From assembly GCA_001899205.1 (NCBI GenBank), contig MKVL01000025.1, positions 682,001 through 746,000 of the forward strand: DNA of 64,000 nucleotides, in the 5' to 3' direction. Under the pieces are notes generated by a model. That model searched no databases, had not been told where the DNA came from, and was given only the letters and a program-made list of their open reading frames with translations. The position numbers were made by a program, and so were the translations under genes. This DNA is from Mesorhizobium sp. 65-26 (GTDB lineage: Bacteria > Pseudomonadota > Alphaproteobacteria > Rhizobiales > Rhizobiaceae). Below are positions 52,568 through 61,355 of this stretch, piece by piece. Numbering within the stretch: the first letter of the stretch is position 1; every line of letters starts with the position of its first letter.

Positions 52568-54745
52568 ATGCAGCGACTTTTGTCGACGCTTTCGCTCGTC
52601 CTTTTGTCGGGCACAGCCATTCAGTCGGGCGCTTACGCCCAGGAAACCGAAAATCCGCAGAAGAAGAAGCCGCAGACGACGCAGGAGCAGCCGGCGCCGA
52701 AGCCGGAGCGTTTCTCGGGCTCACCCGTGTTCGAGCTCGGCGAGATCGTCGTCTATGGTGGTTCGGGCAGCAAGTCGTCGGACATTGGCGGCCAATCTGT
52801 CTCGCAGAGCGTGGTCAGCGCCGCCGACATCCACAAGACCAACCGCAACACGCTGGACGACGCCTTGGCCACGACGCCGGGCGTGGAAGCCTCCAACACC
52901 GGCGGCAGCCGCAACGAGCGTATGATCTATGTCCGCGGTTTTGACCGTTTCCAGGTGCCGCTCTACATCGACGGCGTCCGCGTCTACCTGCCGGCCGACA
53001 ACCGCCTCGACTACGGTCGCTTCCTGACGCCGGATCTTTCCGAGATCCAGGTGCAAAAGGGCTACGTTTCGGTGCTCAGCGGGCCGGGCGGCATGGGCGG
53101 CGCGATAAACCTCGTGACCCGCAAGCCCACCAAGGAATTCGAGGGCGAGCTGCGCACCGGCGTCGATCTCGGCAACACTGGCGAGCTCGCGGCCTTCACG
53201 ACGTCAGGCTGGGTGGGAACGCGCCAGGAGAATTTCTACCTCCAGGCCAGCGGCTCGTACCGCAACAGCGACGGCTGGTTCCTGCCGCGCAATTACGATC
53301 CGGTTTCGGTCGGCGCGGGAGGCCCGGTCGAGGACGGCGGGCGAAGGGATTTCTCGAACGTTCGTGACTGGCGCGCCAATTTCAAGCTTGGCTACACGCC
53401 CAATGCCACCGACGAATATGTCATCAGCTATACCAAGCAGAAGGGCGAGAAGGCCGCGCCCTACAGCATCTATGAGCCGGTACGGGGCATCACGCCGACG
53501 CCGCTGCCTTCCGGCATGGCCTACCAGCGCGACTGGAACTGGCCGTATTGGGACATCGGCTCGCTCGCCTTCAATTCCAACACAGCGATCGGCGAGGAAT
53601 CGTATTTCAAGTCGAAGGTCTACTACAACACCTTCGACAACCTGCTGTCGGCCTTCGACGACTCCACCTTCTCGTCGCAGACCCAGTCCCGCTCCTTCAA
53701 CAGCTATTACAAGGATCATGCCTTCGGCTTCAGCCTTGAGGGCGGCACCGAGCTGATCCCGATGAACACGCTCAAGACCGCGCTGCATTTCCGGCGCGAC
53801 GTCCACAACGAGCGGCAACAGGCGAAGCCCGATGTCTCCTCGTTCATCGAGCCCTGGCAGGGGACGACCGAGGACACCTGGTCCGTGGCGGCTGAAGACA
53901 CGTTCCACGCGACCGACAAGCTGGATCTCGTCGCGGGTGTCAGCCATGACAACAACAATCTGCGTCAGGCCCAGGAATACAACACTTCCGCCGGCCTGTA
54001 CGAGTACCCGACCGGGGGCAGCTCCGCCTTCAACTGGCAGGCGGCGGCGATCTATCGCCAGAGCGATGCTTCCGAATTCCATGCCAGCGTGTCGTCTCGC
54101 ACCCGCTTCCCGACACTGTTCGAGCGCTTCAGCACGCGCTTCGGCGACGCGCTGCCGAACCCCGACCTCAACCCGGAGCGCGCCATCAACTACGAACTCG
54201 GCTGGGTCGGCCGGCCCGCGGAGACCTTCAAGCTCGGCGGTTCCGTCTTCTACAGCGATGTCAGCAGCGTCATCCAGTCGGTCAGCATCGGCGGCGGCAA
54301 GGTCCAGAACCAGAATGTCGGCGATGGTCGCTACTACGGTGCCGAGATCTATGGCGAGTGGGAAGCAACGTCCGACCTGACGCTCGGCGCGAGCTACACA
54401 TTCCTGAAGCGCAACCTCGTCGATCCTGTGCGGCCTGGCCTCCAGCCGATCGGCACGCCCGAGCACAGCGCCTACATCTACGCCGAATGGGTGCCGTTCG
54501 AGCGCTTCACGGTTTCGCCGAACATTGCGCTCTACAGCTCGCGCTGGTCGACGGATCGCCTCGAAACCACCTTCTACCAGACCAAGGGCTTCGCCCTGGT
54601 CAATCTGAACATGAACTATCGGCTGAACGAGAACTTCGAGTTCGACTTCGGGATGCGCAACATGTTCGACACCAACTACCAGCTCGCCTACGGCTATCCG
54701 GAGGCTGGCCGTACCTTCTACCTGAACTCGGCCATCCGGTTCTGA
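52568..54745 (+). CDS. TonB-dependent outer-membrane receptor
   Basis: A 725-residue outer-membrane beta-barrel. The signal peptide is LLSTLSLVLLSGTAIQSGAY (mature after YAQE); a Lys/Pro/Gln-rich linker precedes the TonB box region (ELGEIVVYGGS). The plug domain shows TLDDALATTPGVEASNTGGS, RNERMIYVRGFDRFQVPLYI and SGPGGMGGAINLVTRKP; the barrel ends with the usual terminal aromatic in RTFYLNSAIRF. It is divergent from the FecBCD-type transporter and followed directly by its own exbB, exbD and tonB, so the locus is a complete two-membrane import system. Ligand could be a ferric chelate or, from the upstream sites, molybdate or tungstate. Confidence 0.92.
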   Translation: MQRLLSTLSLVLLSGTAIQSGAYAQETENPQKKKPQTTQEQPAPKPERFSGSPVFELGEIVVYGGSGSKSSDIGGQSVSQSVVSAADIHKTNRNTLDDALATTPGVEASNTGGSRNERMIYVRGFDRFQVPLYIDGVRVYLPADNRLDYGRFLTPDLSEIQVQKGYVSVLSGPGGMGGAINLVTRKPTKEFEGELRTGVDLGNTGELAAFTTSGWVGTRQENFYLQASGSYRNSDGWFLPRNYDPVSVGAGGPVEDGGRRDFSNVRDWRANFKLGYTPNATDEYVISYTKQKGEKAAPYSIYEPVRGITPTPLPSGMAYQRDWNWPYWDIGSLAFNSNTAIGEESYFKSKVYYNTFDNLLSAFDDSTFSSQTQSRSFNSYYKDHAFGFSLEGGTELIPMNTLKTALHFRRDVHNERQQAKPDVSSFIEPWQGTTEDTWSVAAEDTFHATDKLDLVAGVSHDNNNLRQAQEYNTSAGLYEYPTGGSSAFNWQAAAIYRQSDASEFHASVSSRTRFPTLFERFSTRFGDALPNPDLNPERAINYELGWVGRPAETFKLGGSVFYSDVSSVIQSVSIGGGKVQNQNVGDGRYYGAEIYGEWEATSDLTLGASYTFLKRNLVDPVRPGLQPIGTPEHSAYIYAEWVPFERFTVSPNIALYSSRWSTDRLETTFYQTKGFALVNLNMNYRLNENFEFDFGMRNMFDTNYQLAYGYPEAGRTFYLNSAIRF

Positions 54746-54748
54746 TCG

Positions 54749-55645
54749 ATGGAGCTTGGGGCGCGGCTCCGGATCACGCCAATGCTGCGCGCGGCCGGGC
54801 TCGCCGTCGCCGTGGCGACGGCGGGCCTATGCCAGCACGCGGTCGCGGAAGAGCCGGCACCCCCGGTGATCGTCGAGGCATCTCCGCAACCGCCTCCCGG
54901 GCAAGGACCCACGGCCCAGACAATGACGCAATCGTCTCCGGCCGAGCCAGGTCCGGGGCCTGACACCGGTCTGCCGCACGACCTGTCGCCTTGGGGCATG
55001 TTCCTCGCTGCCGACCGGGTGGTGAAGGCGGTCATGATCGGACTTGCCGTCGCCTCGCTGCTGACCTGGACGGTCTGGCTGGCGAAATCGCTGGAACTGG
55101 CTGCAGCCGGACGGGGGCTGAGGCGGGCCGGCGCCGCCATCCTGGCCGCCGGATCGCTGGATCAGGCCCGGGCAGGAAGCGATGGCGTTCGCGGGGTCGC
55201 GGGCGCGCTGGTCATGGCCGCATCGGAGGAGATGCGCCTGTCGGCGGGAGCACCATCGGGAACGGGTGTGAAGGAGCGTGTCGGATCGCGCCTGGCGCGC
55301 TTGCAGGCGCGCGCCGCCAGCCGCCTGTCGCGGGGAACGGGTGTGCTGGCCACGATCGGCTCGACCGCTCCCTTCGTCGGTCTTTTCGGTACGGTCTGGG
55401 GCATCATGAACGCCTTTGTCGGCATCTCTCGAGCGCACACCACCAATCTCGCGGTGGTGGCGCCAGGCATAGCGGAAGCGCTGCTGGCGACGGCGCTGGG
55501 CCTCGTCGTCGCCATCCCGGCCGTCGTCTTCTACAACATCTTTGCGCGCGCGCTGGCGGCCTATCGGCAGGATCTTGCGGACATTGCCGCGGGTGTCGAG
55601 CGCCTCGTCAGTCGTGATCTCGATCTTTCCGGGGGAGCCGGCTGA
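54749..55645 (+). CDS. exbB: energy-transducing protein ExbB
   Basis: A 298-residue inner-membrane channel component of the TonB motor. An N-terminal signal-like segment ([20 protein letters not shown]) and a Pro/Gln-rich periplasmic stretch of about 60 residues precede the three canonical helices: [20 protein letters not shown], then [20 protein letters not shown] and [20 protein letters not shown], which contains the conserved pore Thr. The N-terminal extension is typical of alphaproteobacterial ExbB. The ATG at 54749 lies three bases after the receptor stop; one at 54782 is an alternative. Confidence 0.92.
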   Translation: MELGARLRITPMLRAAGLAVAVATAGLCQHAVAEEPAPPVIVEASPQPPPGQGPTAQTMTQSSPAEPGPGPDTGLPHDLSPWGMFLAADRVVKAVMIGLAVASLLTWTVWLAKSLELAAAGRGLRRAGAAILAAGSLDQARAGSDGVRGVAGALVMAASEEMRLSAGAPSGTGVKERVGSRLARLQARAASRLSRGTGVLATIGSTAPFVGLFGTVWGIMNAFVGISRAHTTNLAVVAPGIAEALLATALGLVVAIPAVVFYNIFARALAAYRQDLADIAAGVERLVSRDLDLSGGAG

Positions 55646-55675
55646 GCCTTCCGGTCGGCGGCGGAGGAAGCAACC

Positions 55676-56116
55676 ATGGCCATCAATCCCGGAAACCCGG
55701 ACGACGGTCCCGCCGAGATCCATGAGATCAACGTGACGCCGTTCATCGACGTCATGCTCGTCCTGCTCATCATCTTCATGGTCGCGGCGCCGCTCTCCAC
55801 CGTCGACGTCGATGTCGACCTGCCGGCCTCGTCGGCAAGCGCGGCGCAGCCGACCAGCGAGCCGATCAATGTTACGCTGAAAAAGGATCTCTCACTCGAG
55901 GTCGCGGGCCAGGCGGCCGATCAGGCGTCACTGCGGCGCGAGCTCGAAGCCGCCACCGGGGGCGATCGCGATATCAGGATTTTCCTGCGCGCCGACCGCA
56001 GCGTCGCCTATGGCGATCTCATGGCATTGATGAACCTGTTGCGCGAGGCCGGTTATCTCAAGGTGGCGCTCGTCGGCGTCGAAACGCCGGACGAGGGACG
56101 AGCGACGCCGCCTTGA
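55676..56116 (+). CDS. exbD: energy-transducing protein ExbD
   Basis: A 146-residue ExbB partner. The single helix INVTPFIDVMLVLLIIFMVA holds the essential proton-carrying Asp in FIDVMLV. The periplasmic domain follows, with DVDLPASSASAAQPTSEPIN and IRIFLRADRSVAYGDL-type beta structure (seen here as DIRIFLRADRSVAYGDLMAL). GGAGGAAG lies eight bases ahead of the ATG. Its stop overlaps the TTG start of the tonB gene (TTGA). Confidence 0.93.
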   Translation: MAINPGNPDDGPAEIHEINVTPFIDVMLVLLIIFMVAAPLSTVDVDVDLPASSASAAQPTSEPINVTLKKDLSLEVAGQAADQASLRRELEAATGGDRDIRIFLRADRSVAYGDLMALMNLLREAGYLKVALVGVETPDEGRATPP

Positions 56117-57252
56117 CCTCCGGCTCGCTTTCGAGGGACGAAAGAAGCGTCTGGCGCTGGCTTGTGGCCGGAGCCGTCGTTGCCGCGATGCACGCGGCAG
56201 CAGGCTTCTATCTCTACAGCCTGCCCGGCGCGCCGTCCGGGCCATCGGCGCCGGCAATCGTCCAGTTCAAGCTGGAGCCGATGGTCGTGCAGGCCGACGC
56301 GCCATCTCAATCGCAAGCCCAGGGAAGCGAGGGGCAGGACGCGCCGAAGCGGGTCGAGTCGACGGTGGTGGCGCCCGAAGCGGCAGTCCCTGAAACCACG
56401 CCGGTGCTGGAGGCGGTGAACGACGCTCCCGCGCAGCCGGAGATTGTCGACGAACCCATCGAGCCTGCCATCGCCGTGCCCGCTCCCGACCGGTTGGAGG
56501 GCGTGCCGCCGGAACTGCGGCAGGACACGGCAATCCCGGTGCCGACGATAGAGGCCACAGACCCGGCAGCCGACCCCGCGATCCTTCCCGATGCTCTCGA
56601 GGCTGAGGCTCTTGCCCCCGAAATCGCGGAGGAGCAACCCGAGTCCATCGTCACAGTGCCCCTGCCACCGAGACTGGAAGGCGTTCCATCGCAGCTTCAG
56701 GCAACAATGCCGCCGGCCAAGCCGACACCGCGTGTAGCCCCGCCAGCCGAGGCCAAGCCGCCCGCCAGCAAGCCGCGGGTTGAGCGAATGACAAGGCTTC
56801 AGAAAGCCGCGAAGCCCGAGGCGAAGCTCGAACGCAAGGAGAAGCCGGCCACGCCGGATCGGAAGCCGATACGCGCAGCCAGGCCGGCGACAGGAACCAC
56901 CGATCGCTCAGGAGGGCAGGGCACGGATGCACGGGCGCGAACCGGCAAGGCTGCCGCCTCGCAGGGGTCGTCCGTGTCGCCAGCGAGGTGGCAGGCCCAG
57001 GTCATCGCGCATATCAGGCGCTTCCAGCGCTTCCCCCAAGGAGCGGCCCGACCGGGGTCGGTGCGCGTTCAAGTCCAGATCAACGAGCGAGGTGTTGTGA
57101 AGTCCGTTTCCGTCACAGGCTCATCGGGCGACCCGGTTCTGGATCGCGCCGCCATCGATACGGTGCGACGCGCATCACCGGTGCCCGCGCCGCCCGTCGA
57201 AGTGGCGCGGCCATCGATGATCCTGAATCTGACCATCAGCTACCGAAGATAG
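56113..57252 (+). CDS. tonB: TonB-family protein
   Basis: A 379-residue TonB protein that spans the periplasm and energises the receptor. One N-terminal helix (WLVAGAVVAAMHAAAGFYLY), a long Pro/Glu/Ala-rich spacer with two repeats of the form PDRLEGVPPEL and PPRLEGVPSQL, a Lys/Ala/Arg-rich segment, and the C-terminal domain from about residue 295 (QVIAHIRRFQRFPQGAARPG, VQINERGVVKSVSVTGSSGD). Start is a TTG overlapping the exbD stop. At 379 residues the spacer is longer than in E. coli TonB. Confidence 0.9.
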   Translation: MTSGSLSRDERSVWRWLVAGAVVAAMHAAAGFYLYSLPGAPSGPSAPAIVQFKLEPMVVQADAPSQSQAQGSEGQDAPKRVESTVVAPEAAVPETTPVLEAVNDAPAQPEIVDEPIEPAIAVPAPDRLEGVPPELRQDTAIPVPTIEATDPAADPAILPDALEAEALAPEIAEEQPESIVTVPLPPRLEGVPSQLQATMPPAKPTPRVAPPAEAKPPASKPRVERMTRLQKAAKPEAKLERKEKPATPDRKPIRAARPATGTTDRSGGQGTDARARTGKAAASQGSSVSPARWQAQVIAHIRRFQRFPQGAARPGSVRVQVQINERGVVKSVSVTGSSGDPVLDRAAIDTVRRASPVPAPPVEVARPSMILNLTISYRR

Positions 57253-57286
57253 GGTTTGCCTGTCGGTCCGCTGGGCGGTTGCCGGT

Positions 57287-57682
57287 TCATCGCGCCGGGA
57301 CGCAGGCGCGAACATCCTGCGGTCGCGGTCTGCCTGCCTGCAGGTCCGACAGTTGAGGGTAGATCGACGCCGAGCCCGCATGTTGTTCGTAGACTTTGCG
57401 ATCGAGGCGAACCTGCTTCCCGGATGAAGTGAACCCGACCAGGCCTGTTTTTCCGACTTGGGCAGTGGCCACCCGCATGGGGCAGAAGAACTTGGTGCTT
57501 CCGCCGACCACGAACCAACCCAGCGATCCCGATGCGCCACGTGTCAGCTTGCTGGTCTTGTATCCCTGGCCCTGCAACGCGGCATAGGATTCGGCATTGG
57601 CGTGTGTCAACGGCATCGCGAACTGCGCTGCCATCACGGCTGCTGCAAGCCGAACCAATGCTTTTGCCCTGTCCATCCACAT
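57287..57682 (-). CDS. hypothetical exported protein
   Basis: A 131-residue protein with a signal peptide (ALVRLAAAVMAAQFAMPLTH, cleaved near ANAES). The mature part contains LGWFVVGGSTKFFCPMRVAT and a C-terminal DVRACVPAR, so two cysteines could form a disulfide. It is beta-rich and basic. I recognise no family. It converges with tonB, with 34 bases between the stops, and is probably monocistronic. Confidence 0.6.
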   Translation of the reverse strand: MWMDRAKALVRLAAAVMAAQFAMPLTHANAESYAALQGQGYKTSKLTRGASGSLGWFVVGGSTKFFCPMRVATAQVGKTGLVGFTSSGKQVRLDRKVYEQHAGSASIYPQLSDLQAGRPRPQDVRACVPAR

Positions 57683-57789
57683 GCCCCCCGCTCAGATTGT
57701 CATGAATGGACGAAGTCCGCCAAGGTGGCAAGGCGGGGGCAGCATCAACGATGCATGTCGCCGAACCGGTGGCTTGGAAAAAGCTGCGC

Positions 57790-58824
57790 TCAGCCGTCCG
57801 CCCCTGCGGCCCGGCTGAGCCACACGGTCGCCGTGGCGTTCCCCTCTTCCGGCTTCGGAGCTTCAGGCCGCAGCGAGAACTCGACCAAGACCGGCAGGTG
57901 GTCCGACCCCGCGCTTTCAAGCCGGGTCGCCGAATGGATGGTGACCGCGCCCTTGCTGAAAACCTGGTCTATGGGCAGGCCGGCGAAGCGCAGGAATTCC
58001 GGCAGCTTCCTGTGCAGCCAGGTCGGACCGACCGAGGGCATCAGCCGCAGGTCGCCGAGGGTTGCCACGCGCCTGATGGCCGCGCTCCATGGCGTGGCGT
58101 TGAAATCGCCGGCCAGCAGCGCGGTTTCGCCGAGCAGGCTGAGCGGTTCCGAGAGTTCGCCGATCCGCCGCGACTGGTTTCGCGGCCACGGCCAGTCGAG
58201 ATGAATGGCGGCGACGTCGACCTCGCTGCCACCGAGGTCGATCGTTGCCATCGCCATGCTGCCATTGCCGAAACAGCTCGCATCGGTGCCAGATGCGAAT
58301 GGACGCCGGGAAAGAATGCCCACGCCGAACACGCCGTCGGGATGAGCACAGAGGATCCGGTACGGGTAGGCGCTCTTGATGTAGTCGAGCTCCGTGACCC
58401 ACATGTCCGACACCTCTTGGAGGGTGATCACGTCCGGATTGGCATGACCGATCAGCGACAGCACCTTCTTCGGAGTCGGATTGTCATAGCGCAGGTTCAT
58501 CTGCAGCAGGCTGTAGACGATCTGGTCCGTGGGCCTGGCGACTGCCTGTTCCGGCCAGAGTCTCGGCAGGGCGCTCGCCGTGGTGACGAGGCTGGCGACG
58601 GCGAAAACCAGGGCGGCGACCGCCTGCAGCCGATACGAACTGGCCAGCAGGGGCAACGCCAGCAACACCGTCAGCACGCTGAGATGGATGCGGAAATGCG
58701 AGAAGGAATCCAGAGCCGGATGGAACGTGCCGAAAAACCCGGCCAGCAACGCGGCAGAGAGGGCCATCATCGCCAGGAATGCCACCCCAGCCGTCATGTT
58801 CGAACGCGCGCCGCCTGTTGTCAT
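57790..58824 (-). CDS. membrane-anchored endonuclease/exonuclease/phosphatase-family protein
   Basis: A 344-residue protein. Three N-terminal helices (AFLAMMALSAALLAGFFGTF, LSVLTVLLALPLLASSYRL, VAALVFAVASLVTTASALP) anchor a catalytic domain with the EEP-fold metal and active-site motifs LLQMNLRYDN, DVITLQEVSD, AAIHLDWPWPRNQ, LAGDFNATPWS, LPIDQVFS and SAGSDHLPVLVEF. Substrate may be a nucleic acid, phospholipid or inositol phosphate; relatives are annotated only generically. All catalytic residues appear present. Confidence 0.85.
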   Translation of the reverse strand: MTTGGARSNMTAGVAFLAMMALSAALLAGFFGTFHPALDSFSHFRIHLSVLTVLLALPLLASSYRLQAVAALVFAVASLVTTASALPRLWPEQAVARPTDQIVYSLLQMNLRYDNPTPKKVLSLIGHANPDVITLQEVSDMWVTELDYIKSAYPYRILCAHPDGVFGVGILSRRPFASGTDASCFGNGSMAMATIDLGGSEVDVAAIHLDWPWPRNQSRRIGELSEPLSLLGETALLAGDFNATPWSAAIRRVATLGDLRLMPSVGPTWLHRKLPEFLRFAGLPIDQVFSKGAVTIHSATRLESAGSDHLPVLVEFSLRPEAPKPEEGNATATVWLSRAAGADG

Positions 58825-59018
58825 CCCGGTCGTGGCCTGCCGAATGTCGTCGGCAATTCCCGCGCGTCGCGTTGAAGCTGGTTTCGGCGACGCGCCTGCA
58901 GTCCTCGGTTTGATGCACCCTATATCAAAGCGCCATGCGCTTCTCGAATTGCTTTATCGGCCCAATTGCGGCTTGAGCAAGACGACGGATTGCCTCGGTA
59001 TTCCCTGCGCCCGTGCTC

Positions 59019-60521
59019 TTATTGGAAGGCGGTTTCCGAGAAACTCCTGAGCTTGCGCGAGTGCAGCCGTTCCATCGGCATTTCGGCCAGCTTTTCCATG
59101 GCGCGGATACCGATCGTCAGATGCTGTGCCACCTGCCGCTTGTAGAACTCGGTCGCCATGCCGGGCAGCTTCAACTCGCCATGCAGGGGCTTGTCGGAAA
59201 CGCACAGCAGCGTGCCGTAAGGGACGCGGAAGCGGAAGCCGTTGGCCGCGATCGTCGCCGATTCCATGTCGAGGGCGATCGCCCTCGATTGCGACAGGCG
59301 CTGCACCGGCCCGCGCTGGTCACGCAGCTCCCAGTTGCGGTTGTCGATGGTGGCGACGGTGCCGGTGCGCATGATGCGTTTCAGGTCGTAGCCGGAAAGC
59401 CCGGTGACCTCGGCGACCGCTTCCTGCAAAGCCACCTGGATCTCCGCCAGCGGCGGGATCGGCACCCAAACCGGCAGGTCGTCGTCCAGCACATGGTCCT
59501 CGCGCACATAGGCATGCGCCAGCACATAGTCGCCCAGCGCCTGCGTGTTGCGAAGGCCGGCGCAATGGCCGAGCATCACCCAGGCATGCGGCCTCAGCAC
59601 CGCGATATGATCGGTAATGGTCTTGGCGTTGGACGGTCCGACGCCGATGTTGACCATGGTGATGCCGCCATGGTCCGGCTTCTTCAGGTGATAGGCCGGC
59701 ATCTGCGGCAGCCGCTGCGGCGGCGTTCCCTCGCTCGGCGCGCTCGCTCCGGCCCTGGTCACCACATTACCGGGTTCGACGAACTCCGTGTAGCCGCCGC
59801 CGCCGCTCTCCATGAGGTCTCGGGCGCGGGCGACGAATTCATCGATGTAGAACTGGTAGTTGGTGAACAGGACGAAGTTCTGGAAGTGCTGCGGGCTGGT
59901 CGCCGTATAGTGCGCCATGCGGTGCAGCGAATAGTCGATGCGCTGCGCCGTGAAGGGCGCCAGCGGCCTCGGCTCGCCGTAGGCCACCTCGAAGGTGCCG
60001 TTGGCGATCTGGTCGTCGGTACCGTCGAGGTCCGGTACGTCGAACAGGTCGCGGATCGGCCGCTTGATGCGCTCGGCCGCGGAGCCGTCGACATAGGTTC
60101 CTTCGAGGAACGCGAAATGCAGCGGGATCGGTGTCGACGATTCCGAAACCGTCACCGGAACGCCGTGGTTGCGGATGATCAACCGCAACTGCTCGACGAG
60201 ATAGCTTTCGAAGAGCTGGGGCTGGGTGATGGTCGTGGCGAAGTGCCCCGGCGTCGGCATATGGCCATAGGCCTGCCGCGAGTCGATCTGCGTGAACGAA
60301 CTCGTGGTGACGCCGATCTCTGGATAGAACGCCCGATAGCGCTTGGTGGTGTCGCCGCCGGCGGCGAGCGATGCGAAGGAGTCGCGCAGGAACTTGGTGT
60401 TGCGGTCGTAGAGCGCCTGCAGCGCCGCCACGGCCTTTTCAGGGTCGTCGAAACTCTGGCGCCCGAACGGCTCGGGCATGACGACGGATTCGATGGCTTG
60501 TGGATAGATTCGCTTTTCCAT
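59019..60521 (-). CDS. amn: AMP nucleosidase
   Basis: A 500-residue enzyme hydrolysing AMP to adenine and ribose 5-phosphate. The N-terminal AMN-specific domain contains RYRAFYPEIGVTTSSFTQID and TPIPLHFAFLEGTYVDGSAA. The C-terminal part is a nucleoside-phosphorylase fold with GGITMVNIGVGPSNAKTITD, MLGHCAGLRNTQALGDYVLA and ALDMESATIAANGFRFRVPY, the last being the ribose-binding EsA motif of the family. Length is that of E. coli Amn with a small difference. Monocistronic. Confidence 0.93.
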   Translation of the reverse strand: MEKRIYPQAIESVVMPEPFGRQSFDDPEKAVAALQALYDRNTKFLRDSFASLAAGGDTTKRYRAFYPEIGVTTSSFTQIDSRQAYGHMPTPGHFATTITQPQLFESYLVEQLRLIIRNHGVPVTVSESSTPIPLHFAFLEGTYVDGSAAERIKRPIRDLFDVPDLDGTDDQIANGTFEVAYGEPRPLAPFTAQRIDYSLHRMAHYTATSPQHFQNFVLFTNYQFYIDEFVARARDLMESGGGGYTEFVEPGNVVTRAGASAPSEGTPPQRLPQMPAYHLKKPDHGGITMVNIGVGPSNAKTITDHIAVLRPHAWVMLGHCAGLRNTQALGDYVLAHAYVREDHVLDDDLPVWVPIPPLAEIQVALQEAVAEVTGLSGYDLKRIMRTGTVATIDNRNWELRDQRGPVQRLSQSRAIALDMESATIAANGFRFRVPYGTLLCVSDKPLHGELKLPGMATEFYKRQVAQHLTIGIRAMEKLAEMPMERLHSRKLRSFSETAFQ

Positions 60522-60595
60522 GACCCAATATAGAGGTTGGCGGGAGCCGTTGGGAGGGGGCCATGGGCGAGGGGATGGAAAGTTTTCGAGCGGCG

Positions 60596-60790
60596 TCAGC
60601 CGCGCTGGAGGCTGACGAGGATCACGAGGCCGAGGCCGGGCTTCTTCAACGCCGGCGCCTCTATCGTGCCGCCCGCATCAGCGCGCATCGCCGGGACGGC
60701 CAGCACCGGAGCTGCTAGGAGCATCAGCAGCAACGTCGCCCGCGGCAGCAACCGGAGGGTCTTGAGCGCGATGGCGGCGATGGCGTTCAT
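60596..60790 (-). CDS. small membrane or exported protein
   Basis: A 64-residue protein from the ATG at 60790, with GGGG ten bases upstream. One hydrophobic segment (LPRATLLLMLLAAPVLAVPA) could be a signal peptide or anchor; the short remainder ends GLGLVILVSLQRG. No known family. It follows the 50-residue gene by 32 bases on the same strand, suggesting a two-gene operon of tiny envelope proteins. Coding is supported by the ribosome binding site and pairing, not by homology. Confidence 0.45.
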   Translation of the reverse strand: MNAIAAIALKTLRLLPRATLLLMLLAAPVLAVPAMRADAGGTIEAPALKKPGLGLVILVSLQRG

Positions 60791-60822
60791 GGTGGTCGTT
60801 CCCCGTTTCACGTTCTGTCGTT

Positions 60823-60975
60823 TCAGCGGTTGGATTGGTTCACGCAGCCGAGCTGGCAAACGTCGGCGGCGGTCCAGGCCCGGGCCGGACGGCCCGCTTC
60901 GGCAACGAGGATCGCGAAGAACATGCCGAACAGGCTCATCAGCAGGCAGACGATGGTGAAGCGGCGGGCGAGCAT
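60823..60975 (-). CDS. small membrane protein with Cys pair
   Basis: A 50-residue protein from the ATG at 60975, with GGAGAC eight bases ahead. A single strong helix (FTIVCLLMSLFGMFFAILVA) is followed by a short tail containing TAADVCQLGCVNQSNR, with two cysteines three apart. The tail would be periplasmic if the basic N-terminus stays inside. No family recognised. The next gene downstream on the strand is also tiny. Confidence 0.5.
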   Translation of the reverse strand: MLARRFTIVCLLMSLFGMFFAILVAEAGRPARAWTAADVCQLGCVNQSNR

Positions 60976-61355
60976 TGGTGTTGTCTCCTTCGACACGCAG
61001 GAGGATGCCCGGATGCGACTGAACCAGCTCTGATGGCCCCGTTCATCCGCCATTCAAAATCATTGACGAAATCTTTCTGACAGGATCGGGCGCCGACGAT
61101 TTCACTGTGCGCGCTCTTCCACTGCGCAGCAGGCGCGCCGGAGGCTGGATCGGGAGGCTTGGCTGTCACCAAACGCGGGAAATTCCGCGGCGAAGCCGGG
61201 AATTAGGTCCGCGGCGATGCCGCTTCGAAAGCGTGGCGTCTCGCTGATGATAGCCCCATGTCAGATTGAACTATGCGACATAGCTGGTAGGGTAGGGCGC
61301 TAGTGGTCGGCCAACGTACGGGGACGTTCGCGGACATCGAAACGGAATTGGGGCT
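60976..61355. other. intergenic region between the small-protein pair and the P450 gene
   Basis: These 380 bases hold no gene I can support. They must contain the divergent promoters of the two tiny minus-strand genes and of the P450 operon. A short perfect palindrome, CTATG-CGA-CATAG, lies at 61271-61283, 73 bases ahead of the P450 start, and could be an operator. Otherwise I see nothing specific. Confidence 0.4.
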
